Source: an uncultured Oceanospirillaceae bacterium
GTDB lineage: Bacteria > Pseudomonadota > Gammaproteobacteria > Pseudomonadales > Balneatricaceae
Reading direction: 5' to 3'
NCBI GenBank assembly: GCA_946221045.1
Contig: CAMIIY010000128.1
Location: forward strand, 1-6,252
Length of the DNA: 6,252 bases
Below the pieces are notes generated by a model. It was not told the DNA's origin and searched no databases. It saw nothing but the letters and a program-made list of their open reading frames with translations. Both the position numbers and the translations under genes were made by a program. Shown here one piece after another: positions 1 to 5,291 of the stretch. Each line of letters opens with the position of its first letter. Within the stretch, counting starts at the first letter, position 1.

Positions 1-1307
1 TTTCTATCTTTCCAGATATGGATGTAAATCATCGAAGAGAGTGATCTGTGTAATAGCTGAACCCACCAGATTCCGAGTAGGCCAAAACCGAGCACCGGGC
101 CAACCAGCCAGGCCAGAGGCAGGAAAAACAACCACTGGCCCAGACTGCTAATGAGCAGTACTGTACGGTTGGCACCGGCACCCAGTAAAGCCTGAGTGAA
201 AACGATGGCAGCAACATCCAGACAGATACCGGCTGCGGTGAGTTGCAGAGGCTGGGCTGCCTGCTGAATTAAATTTTCGGATTGCAGAAAAATTCCCAAT
301 ATCCAATGCGGTGTAAACCACAATGGCAGGCTGAGCAGGGCCACTGTAACCATGGCTGTTCGCCAAACCGCCCAACCCCACTGATAAGCCTCCTGGGTTT
401 TATTGGCCCCTAATGCATGACTCACCAGTGAGGTGGCGGCCACACCAAATCCAACCGCAGGCAGAATCAGAAACAAGGCAAGGTTAATCAGGATATGGGC
501 AATGGCCTGCTCCTGCGTGCCCAGGTGACCTACAATCCAGACCAGAACACAGATGGCGAGGGCGAACAGCAGCTGCTGCACCGTGTGAGGAATGGATAAA
601 CGTAACAACGAAACCATTGCCGTAGAGGATTGCCGGCGAAATTTTAAGAAACCTGCCGGGCGTGCATCGCGCCACACCAGTAATGCGTTACACAAACAAC
701 CGATATATAAGGCAACCGCAGTGCCCAGGCCTGCGCCGGGAGCCCCCATGCGAGGCAAGCCGAAGTGACCAAAGATCAGGGCATAGCTCAGGATGATATT
801 GAGCAGATGTGTGATCAGCAGTACCTTTACGTAGATAACGGGTCGCTGCGTCCCGTTCCACCACCCCCGGAATGAAAGATTAAGGCCAATGGCCAGCATG
901 GCCGCTGTGCGATAATCGAAATAGCCTGTGGCAATGTCTGCTACAGCGGGATCCGGGGTCATCAGGCTGATGAATGGCGCTGATAGCGCAATAAATAGCA
1001 GACTCAGGGGCAGGGCATAGATAAAAGAGATCAGAATGCCCCAGTGTACAGGCCGGGCGGCATCTGCAAAACGTTGCTCACCTCGGCGCCGGGCGACCAG
1101 TGTCTGCACCCCTGAGGAAAGCCCCAGGACCAGACTGATGGCGACAAAATTGGCGTAACTGCCGATGCCAATGCCTGCCAGAGCCGCTGCACCCAGCTGG
1201 CCAACCAGTGCGGCATCCACCAGGTTGATCACGCTTTGCGACAGCATGCCACCAATAATCGGCAGGCCAAGGCTTAGAATTGTTTTATAGCGGCGGCTGG
1301 CTGGCAT
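1..1307 (-). CDS. MATE-family multidrug efflux transporter (C-terminus cut by window edge)
   Basis: This is an inner-membrane antiporter of the MATE (NorM/DinF-type) family. Such proteins export cationic or amphipathic compounds in exchange for Na+ or H+; the substrate and coupling ion cannot be read from the sequence. The minus-strand frame is open from ATG at 1307 to the left edge: 435 codons, no stop. An in-frame TAA sits directly upstream of the ATG, so no longer start exists; the Shine-Dalgarno is poor. Family members are usually 440-460 residues, so only a short tail is missing. The protein is hydrophobic throughout, with about twelve expected membrane segments. The first half carries the family signature LGLPIIGG...VDAALVGQLG...LAG (about residues 13-45, with Asp31) and later GAPGAGLGTAVA. 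The second half has the repeat-like GVAATSLVSHALGAN. It is divergent from nfuA across 142 bp. Family is near certain; substrate is unknown. Confidence 0.93.
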   Translation of the reverse strand, partial: MPASRRYKTILSLGLPIIGGMLSQSVINLVDAALVGQLGAAALAGIGIGSYANFVAISLVLGLSSGVQTLVARRRGEQRFADAARPVHWGILISFIYALPLSLLFIALSAPFISLMTPDPAVADIATGYFDYRTAAMLAIGLNLSFRGWWNGTQRPVIYVKVLLITHLLNIILSYALIFGHFGLPRMGAPGAGLGTAVALYIGCLCNALLVWRDARPAGFLKFRRQSSTAMVSLLRLSIPHTVQQLLFALAICVLVWIVGHLGTQEQAIAHILINLALFLILPAVGFGVAATSLVSHALGANKTQEAYQWGWAVWRTAMVTVALLSLPLWFTPHWILGIFLQSENLIQQAAQPLQLTAAGICLDVAAIVFTQALLGAGANRTVLLISSLGQWLFFLPLAWLVGPVLGFGLLGIWWVQLLHRSLSSMIYIHIWKDR

Positions 1308-1347
1308 TTAGAGAGTATGGGCGACTGAAAAAGCGGCAGTGTATCAG

Positions 1348-1356
1348 AAAAAAAAA
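1348..1356 (+). promoter_or_regulatory. A-tract upstream of nfuA promoter (possible UP element)
   Basis: A run of nine A lies roughly 50-60 bases upstream of the start point predicted from the TATAAT at 1395-1400. This matches the distal UP-element position bound by the RNA polymerase alpha C-terminal domain. It could compensate for the poor -35 hexamer of the nfuA promoter. Seen: the A-run and its spacing. Inferred: any function. It may equally be an ordinary AT-rich part of the divergent region. Confidence 0.3.
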
Positions 1357-1372
1357 TCCAGTGAGCTGTATA

Positions 1373-1397
1373 ATATCTGACCAATTTACTAGGGTAT
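1373..1397 (+). promoter_or_regulatory. IscR type 1-like operator upstream of nfuA
   Basis: The 25 bases match the E. coli IscR type 1 consensus (ATASYYGAC...GTCRRSTAT form, recalled from memory) at 21 of 25 positions by my hand alignment. The left half is ATATCTGACC, the centre AATTTA and the right half CTAGGGTAT. In E. coli, [2Fe-2S]-IscR binds such sites to repress iscR, erpA and nfuA when Fe-S supply is adequate. The site overlaps the first half of the TATAAT at 1395-1400, so binding would block RNA polymerase. The target gene is an Fe-S carrier, which makes the assignment coherent. The divergent MATE gene shares the region and might also be affected. Confidence 0.75.
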
Positions 1398-1400
1398 AAT
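1395..1400 (+). promoter_or_regulatory. nfuA promoter -10 element
   Basis: This is a perfect TATAAT. Transcription would start near 1407, giving a leader of about 43 nt before the nfuA ATG. At 16-18 bp spacing there is no good -35: the bases around 1371-1378 are AT-rich but unlike TTGACA. The IscR-like site overlaps the element, and an A-tract lies further upstream. I consider it the main nfuA promoter; a weaker TATTAT at 1419-1424 is the alternative. Confidence 0.6.
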
Positions 1401-1449
1401 AAGGGTGTATCCTAGAACTATTATTCTGCAGTGCACATACAGGAATATC

Positions 1450-2043
1450 ATGACTATTACCGTTACCCCTTCCGCCGAAGAGTACCTGGCAGAACTGTTG
1501 TCCAAACAGGATGTAAAAGGTATGTCGGTGCGTATTTTTATCACGCAGCCGGGTACGCCTCAGGCAGAGACTTGTCTGGCATATTGTCGTCCGGATGAAG
1601 TGAATGAAGAAGACGAGATCATGGAGTTGATTCAGGTCCGTTTTTACATTGAAAAGAACAGCATCCCCTATCTGGATGAAGCCTTTATCGACTTTTCCAA
1701 AGACCGTATGGGTGGTCAGCTGACCATCAAGGCTCCTAATGCCAAGGTGCCTAAGGTGACTGATGACAGTCCGGTTGATGAACAGATTCGCTACATCCTT
1801 TATACCGAAATCAATCCCGGCCTTGCTTCCCATGGTGGCGAGGTCAAGTTGATCGAACTGGTTGAGGAAGAGGACGGTCTGATTGCTATTCTGAAATTTG
1901 GTGGCGGCTGTCAGGGCTGTAGCGCTGTTGATTTGACGCTGAAAGATGGCGTGGAACGCACATTGATCGAGCGCATTCCTCCACTGGTAGGTGTACGCGA
2001 TGTCACTGACCACTCTGTTCGTGAAAATGCCTACTACAAGTAA
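1450..2043 (+). CDS. nfuA: NfuA Fe-S cluster carrier protein (197 aa)
   Basis: NfuA is a cytoplasmic carrier that receives [4Fe-4S] clusters and delivers them to apo-proteins, mainly under oxidative stress or iron limitation. Residues about 1-95 form the degenerate A-type carrier domain (compare [11 protein letters not shown] and APNAKVPKV with E. coli). Residues about 108-190 form the Nfu domain ([12 protein letters not shown], then [20 protein letters not shown]). Cys154 and Cys157 of the CxxC are the expected cluster ligands, bound across a dimer. The length is close to E. coli NfuA (191). I chose ATG 1450 because AGGAA at 1441-1445 is a good Shine-Dalgarno and the protein start aligns with the family. 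An in-frame ATG at 1405 would lie at the predicted transcription start and lacks a ribosome site. Regulation by IscR is likely from the upstream operator. Confidence 0.96.
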   Translation: MTITVTPSAEEYLAELLSKQDVKGMSVRIFITQPGTPQAETCLAYCRPDEVNEEDEIMELIQVRFYIEKNSIPYLDEAFIDFSKDRMGGQLTIKAPNAKVPKVTDDSPVDEQIRYILYTEINPGLASHGGEVKLIELVEEEDGLIAILKFGGGCQGCSAVDLTLKDGVERTLIERIPPLVGVRDVTDHSVRENAYYK

Positions 2044-2102
2044 GTGTATAAATATTCACGCGTTATTACTTTGTTTGTCTTCTGATTATTGATATAAGCT
2101 AG

Positions 2103-2128
2103 GTAAGGCCCACCTTACAGGGGGCCTT
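2103..2128 (+). other. Overlapping alternative hairpins downstream of nfuA
   Basis: Two stems compete for the same bases. The first is GTAAGG (2103-2108) with CCTTAC (2113-2118), loop CCCA. The second is AAGGCCC (2105-2111) with GGGCCTT (2122-2128), which can gain two inner C-G pairs by bulging one A. They cannot form together. No T-run follows on either strand, so this is not a standard intrinsic terminator. It lies 59 bases after the nfuA stop and upstream of the lon heat-shock promoter. It may mark the nfuA mRNA 3' end or a processing site. Confidence 0.45.
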
Positions 2129-2180
2129 CCAGCGATCCAATTTAGACCGCCTTCAAGTGTTACATTTTTAATTTCAGATA

Positions 2181-2208
2181 CTTGTAATAGCGTTTCTGAC
2201 CCCCATGT
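2181..2208 (+). promoter_or_regulatory. Sigma-32 (RpoH) heat-shock promoter of lon
   Basis: The -35 is CTTGTAA (2181-2187; consensus CTTGAAA), the spacer is 13 bp, and the -10 is CCCCATGT (2201-2208; consensus CCCCATNT). Six of seven -35 bases and every specified -10 base match, with spacing in the accepted range. E. coli lon is a classical sigma-32 regulon member, so the site is expected here. Transcription would start near 2215 and give a leader of about 60 nt. I see no comparably good sigma-70 promoter in this gap. Confidence 0.88.
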
Positions 2209-2276
2209 AACCCTAATCGCGTTTCTAAAAGTTCTTCCGCAGTGCATCGCGGACCGATTGACGAGGCTGCTCTATC

Positions 2277-4703
2277 ATGACGCATCAAGAATCTCAGACC
2301 CTGCAGGTGATTGAATTACCCGTATTGCCCCTCAGGGATGTGGTGGTTTATCCGCATATGGTCATCCCGCTGTTTGTGGGGCGGGAAAAATCTATTCAGG
2401 CGCTTGAAGCCGCCATGGCCGGGGATAAAGAGATCCTGCTGGTCGCCCAGAAAAATGCCTCTGATGATGAACCTACGGTTGAGGACCTGTTCCCGGTGGG
2501 TACGGTGGCCAGCGTGCTGCAAATGCTGAAACTGCCGGACGGCACCGTTAAAGTGCTGGTCGAAGGTGACTACCGTGCAGCAATCCAGTCTCTGGATGAG
2601 GTGGATGGTTTCTTTACTGCCAAACTCAGCATGCTTGAGATTGAAGAGCTGTCTGAAGCTGAAGGCGAACTCTACAAGCGTACCGTACTGGAGCAGTTCG
2701 AACGTTTTCTGCAGGTGAATAAGAAAATCCCGGCAGAGGTGCTGACCTCACTGCAGAATATTGATGACAGTGGTCGTCTGGCGGACACCATTGCCGCGCA
2801 TATGTCGCTGAAACTGGATGAGAAACAGCGCCTGCTGGAGATGACCAGTAATAAAGAACGCCTTGAGCATCTGATGGCGTTGATGGAGTCCGAGATCGAT
2901 CTGGTTGAGGTTGAAAAGCGGATTCGTGGTCGCGTTAAGAAGCAGATGGAAAAGAGTCAGCGCGAGTACTATCTCAACGAACAGATGAAAGCGATCCAGA
3001 AAGAGTTGGGCGACCTAGATGAGTCCGGCACCAACGATATGGATGAGCTGAAAAAACGCATTCAGGAGGCCAAAATGCCTCAGGAAGCGTTTGATAAAAC
3101 CATGAATGAGTACAACAAGCTGAAGATGATGTCACCGATGTCCGCTGAAGCCACTGTGGTGCGTGGTTATATCGACTGGATGCTGCAGATTCCATGGTCG
3201 AAACGCTCTAAAGTGCGTCTCGACATGAAACGTGCGGAAAAAATTCTCAACGAAGACCACTACGGTCTGGAAGAGGTTAAAGATCGCATCCTCGAATATC
3301 TGGCGGTACAGAAACGGGTCCGTAAACTCAAAGGTCCGATCCTCTGTCTGGTTGGACCTCCGGGTGTGGGTAAAACCTCTCTGGGACGTTCTGTAGCCCG
3401 CGCCACCAACCGTGAATATGTTCGCATGGCGCTCGGCGGTGTGCGCGACGAAGCAGAAATCCGTGGTCACCGTCGTACCTACATCGGCTCTATGCCCGGC
3501 AAACTGCTGCAGAAAATGGCTAAAGTCGGTGTGAAAAACCCGCTGTTCCTGCTCGATGAAATTGACAAGATGGGTATGGATCAGCGTGGTGATCCGGCTT
3601 CAGCGCTGCTTGAGGTGTTGGACCCAGAACAGAACAACAGCTTCAACGATCATTACCTTGAAGTGGATTATGATCTGTCTGACGTGATGTTCGTCTGCAC
3701 GTCTAACTCCATGAACATTCCGGGTCCGTTGCTGGACCGTATGGAGATCATCCGTATTCCGGGTTACACCGAAGATGAGAAGCTGAACATTGCCCGCAAC
3801 TATCTGGTCAGCAAACAGTTCAAGAATAACGGGATCGGCAAAAATGAGGTGGTGATCGAGGACAGCGCCATTATTGGCCTCATTCGTTATTATACCCGTG
3901 AAGCCGGTGTGCGTGGTCTCGAGCGTGAGATTGCCAAGATCTGCCGTAAGGTGGTGAAAGAGCTGTCCCTGACCGATGACAAAAACCGTCCCGTCAAAAT
4001 CAGCGGTGCGGAGCTGGAAAAATTCAGTGGAGTACGCAAATACAACTTCGGTGTGGCTGAAGAGCAGGATCAGGTGGGTCTGGTGACTGGTCTGGCCTGG
4101 ACTCAGGTGGGTGGTGATATCCTTAGCATCGAAACCGCTGTCGTGCCGGGCAAAGGCCGTCAGGTCACCACAGGTAGCCTCGGTGATGTAATGAAAGAAT
4201 CGATCCAGGCGGCTCTTACAGTGGTGCGAAGCCGTGCTGAAGGCCTGGGAATTGAAGCTGATTTTCATGAGAAACAAGACGTGCATATACACGTACCGGA
4301 AGGGGCTACACCGAAAGATGGCCCCAGCGCCGGTATTGGAATGTGTACTGCTTTAGTCTCTGTACTAACGAACATACCGGTGCGTGCAGACGTGGCCATG
4401 ACCGGTGAAATCACGCTGCGTGGACAGGTCTTGCAGATCGGCGGCCTGAAGGAAAAACTGCTGGCAGCACACCGTGGCGGCATCAAGACCGTGATCATTC
4501 CAAAGGAAAATGAGCGCGATTTGAAGGAAATTCCGGACAATATCAAAGCAGATTTGCAGATAAAGCCGGTTAAGTGGATTGATGAGGTTCTGGACATCGC
4601 TCTGAAGTACCCGCCAAAGCCAAAAGCCAAAGATGAAAAAAAAGTCGTGGCGGGTAAAGAAAAGGGCAAAAAAACTGAGGCGGATCAGATCCAGCCACAT
4701 TAG
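2277..4703 (+). CDS. lon: Lon ATP-dependent protease (808 aa)
   Basis: Lon is a cytoplasmic hexameric AAA+ serine protease that unfolds and degrades damaged proteins and short-lived regulators. The order is: N-terminal substrate-binding domain from about residue 12 ([20 protein letters not shown]) to about 205; a charged helical, coiled-coil-like linker (about 205-290, [20 protein letters not shown]); AAA+ module with Walker A GPPGVGKT (360-367), Walker B LFLLDE (423-428) and sensor-2 motif GVRGLERE (544-551); protease domain with catalytic Ser684 in KDGPSAG and Lys727 in GLKEKLL. The Ser-Lys distance of 43 equals that in E. coli (679/722). ATG 2277 aligns with the E. coli start, with GAGG at 2263-2266. 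The protein is 24 residues longer than E. coli Lon (784), because of a lysine-rich tail (about 777-808). A sigma-32 promoter lies upstream; hupB follows after 131 bp. All key residues are intact. Confidence 0.99.
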   Translation: MTHQESQTLQVIELPVLPLRDVVVYPHMVIPLFVGREKSIQALEAAMAGDKEILLVAQKNASDDEPTVEDLFPVGTVASVLQMLKLPDGTVKVLVEGDYRAAIQSLDEVDGFFTAKLSMLEIEELSEAEGELYKRTVLEQFERFLQVNKKIPAEVLTSLQNIDDSGRLADTIAAHMSLKLDEKQRLLEMTSNKERLEHLMALMESEIDLVEVEKRIRGRVKKQMEKSQREYYLNEQMKAIQKELGDLDESGTNDMDELKKRIQEAKMPQEAFDKTMNEYNKLKMMSPMSAEATVVRGYIDWMLQIPWSKRSKVRLDMKRAEKILNEDHYGLEEVKDRILEYLAVQKRVRKLKGPILCLVGPPGVGKTSLGRSVARATNREYVRMALGGVRDEAEIRGHRRTYIGSMPGKLLQKMAKVGVKNPLFLLDEIDKMGMDQRGDPASALLEVLDPEQNNSFNDHYLEVDYDLSDVMFVCTSNSMNIPGPLLDRMEIIRIPGYTEDEKLNIARNYLVSKQFKNNGIGKNEVVIEDSAIIGLIRYYTREAGVRGLEREIAKICRKVVKELSLTDDKNRPVKISGAELEKFSGVRKYNFGVAEEQDQVGLVTGLAWTQVGGDILSIETAVVPGKGRQVTTGSLGDVMKESIQAALTVVRSRAEGLGIEADFHEKQDVHIHVPEGATPKDGPSAGIGMCTALVSVLTNIPVRADVAMTGEITLRGQVLQIGGLKEKLLAAHRGGIKTVIIPKENERDLKEIPDNIKADLQIKPVKWIDEVLDIALKYPPKPKAKDEKKVVAGKEKGKKTEADQIQPH

Positions 4704-4709
4704 AGAACA

Positions 4710-4759
4710 CAAGGGGTAGAAAGGTGTTAAGTGTTGTTGACACCCCTTTCTGCCCCTTG
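4710..4759 (+). terminator. Long inverted repeat after lon (candidate lon 3' end, no T-run)
   Basis: CAAGGGG (4710-4716) pairs with CCCCTTG (4753-4759), T4717 with G4752, AGAAAGG (4718-4724) with CCTTTCT (4745-4751), and TGT (4725-4727) with ACA (4740-4742) across a two-C bulge. That gives 18 pairs with a loop of about 12 nt, starting 7 bases after the lon stop. No T-run follows, so it is a weak candidate for classic intrinsic termination. It may instead stabilise the lon mRNA 3' end. The right arm is also part of the hupB promoter. Confidence 0.6.
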
Positions 4760-4766
4760 GTATAAA
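4737..4766 (+). promoter_or_regulatory. Strong sigma-70 promoter of hupB
   Basis: The -35 is a perfect TTGACA (4737-4742). After an 18 bp spacer comes the -10 TATAAA (4761-4766), preceded by TGG (4758-4760), which gives an extended -10. Transcription would start near 4773, leaving a leader of about 62 nt. The strength fits an abundant nucleoid protein and gives hupB expression independent of lon. The -35 and the spacer lie within the inverted repeat that follows lon. Confidence 0.85.
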
Positions 4767-4823
4767 TGCCTGACCATCTTGCTGGGCATGGATAACGGGA
4801 CACCGAACAATAACGACCTATAA

Positions 4824-4829
4824 AGGGGA
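4824..4829 (+). promoter_or_regulatory. Ribosome binding site of hupB deciding a GTG start
   Basis: AGGGGA is followed by 5 bases and then GTG at 4835. This places the start of HU-beta at the GTG, giving MNKSELID, which matches the family N-terminus (E. coli MNKSQLID). No ATG start gives a family-like N-terminus. Confidence 0.85.
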
Positions 4830-4834
4830 ACAAC

Positions 4835-5110
4835 GTGAATAAGTCTGAACTGATCGACGCTATCGCAGCTTCAGCCGACATTCCTAAAGCAGCCGCTGGA
4901 CGTGCGCTGGACGCAACACTGGAAGCAGTTTCTGGTGCACTTCAGAAAGGGGAGTCGGTATCACTGGTAGGTTTTGGTACTTTTGCAGTTAAAGAACGTG
5001 CTGCACGTACTGGTCGCAACCCACAGACCGGTAATCCGATCAATATCGCTGCGGCGACTCTGCCAACTTTCAAGCCGGGTAAGGCATTGAAAGACGCAGT
5101 TAACAAATAA
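4835..5110 (+). CDS. hupB: DNA-binding protein HU-beta (91 aa)
   Basis: HU is a small basic dimeric nucleoid protein that bends and compacts DNA without strict sequence specificity and assists replication, recombination and transcription. The protein is full length (91 versus 90 residues in E. coli). It shows the helical dimerisation half (residues about 1-40, [16 protein letters not shown]), the LVGFGTF segment (44-50), and the DNA-binding arm with GRNPQTG (60-66), where Pro63 is the residue that inserts into the minor groove. The RNPQTG-NP...AAA form and synteny after lon indicate HupB rather than IHF or HupA. Start is GTG with a strong Shine-Dalgarno, and a strong sigma-70 promoter lies upstream. 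Only 31 bases separate the stop from tRNA-Asp. In E. coli, HU-beta is a Lon substrate, so the protease and a target are neighbours here. Confidence 0.98.
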   Translation: MNKSELIDAIAASADIPKAAAGRALDATLEAVSGALQKGESVSLVGFGTFAVKERAARTGRNPQTGNPINIAAATLPTFKPGKALKDAVNK

Positions 5111-5131
5111 GGTTCGCACGCGTCTGAACCT
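5110..5131 (+). other. Small hairpin between hupB stop and tRNA-Asp
   Basis: AGGTTCG (5110-5116) pairs with TGAACCT (5125-5131), including one G-T pair, with an 8-nt loop. It begins at the last base of the hupB stop codon. The following bases (GATTGTTTAAG) contain only short T clusters, so termination would be inefficient at best. It could stabilise the hupB mRNA end after the tRNA is cut out, or serve as a weak attenuator. Confidence 0.4.
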
Positions 5132-5141
5132 GATTGTTTAA

Positions 5142-5218
5142 GGAGCGGTAGTTCAGTTGGTTAGAATACCTGCCTGTCACGCAGGGGGTCGCGGGTTCGA
5201 GTCCCGTCCGTTCCGCCA
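5142..5218 (+). tRNA. tRNA-Asp (anticodon GUC), 77 nt with encoded CCA
   Basis: The acceptor stem pairs GGAGCGG (5142-5148) with CCGTTCC (5208-5214), with one G-T pair. Discriminator G5215 and an encoded CCA (5216-5218) follow. The D-arm contains AGTTGGTTAGA. The anticodon stem CCTGC/GCAGG encloses the loop CTGTCAC with GTC at 5176-5178. The T-arm is GCGGGTTCGAGTCCCGT. All invariant positions look normal. The gap after hupB is too short for a separate complete promoter, and I found none at the end of hupB, so the tRNA is probably processed from the hupB transcript. A strong terminator follows. Confidence 0.98.
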
Positions 5219-5231
5219 AATCTAGAGAAAG

Positions 5232-5260
5232 GCGCATTCCTTGAGAATGCGCTTTTTTTT
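5232..5260 (+). terminator. Intrinsic terminator after tRNA-Asp
   Basis: A perfect 8-bp stem GCGCATTC (5232-5239) / GAATGCGC (5245-5252) with a 5-nt loop is followed directly by eight T (5253-5260). It begins 13 bases after the tRNA CCA end and should close the hupB-tRNA transcript before ppiD. Confidence 0.93.
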
Positions 5261-5291
5261 GTGTACTTAGGGCCAGGAGTTAAGGGGTTAT

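Noticed and set aside
1405..1449. Longer nfuA N-terminus from ATG 1405
   Set aside because: That ATG coincides with the predicted transcription start and has no ribosome site. The 15 extra residues have no counterpart in NfuA, whereas ATG 1450 has AGGAA at proper spacing.
1308..1449. Clear promoter for the MATE gene
   Set aside because: Minus-strand TATACA and TATTAT hexamers occur around 1367-1375, but no acceptable -35 lies at 16-18 bp, so I did not annotate one.
1285..2013. Long minus-strand open frame (242 codons) opposite nfuA
   Set aside because: It is antisense to a clear nfuA gene, its translation resembles no family I know, and it overlaps the MATE start. It is a frame shadow of nfuA codon bias.
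3600..4292. Minus-strand open frame (230 codons) opposite lon
   Set aside because: It lies entirely within the conserved lon reading frame and its composition is that of a reversed coding sequence. The other opposite-strand frames within lon are rejected for the same reason.
5142..5260. tRNA-Asp 3' end as an integration site of a mobile element
   Set aside because: Normal ppiD follows immediately, no integrase is present, and I saw no second copy of the tRNA 3' end in the window.
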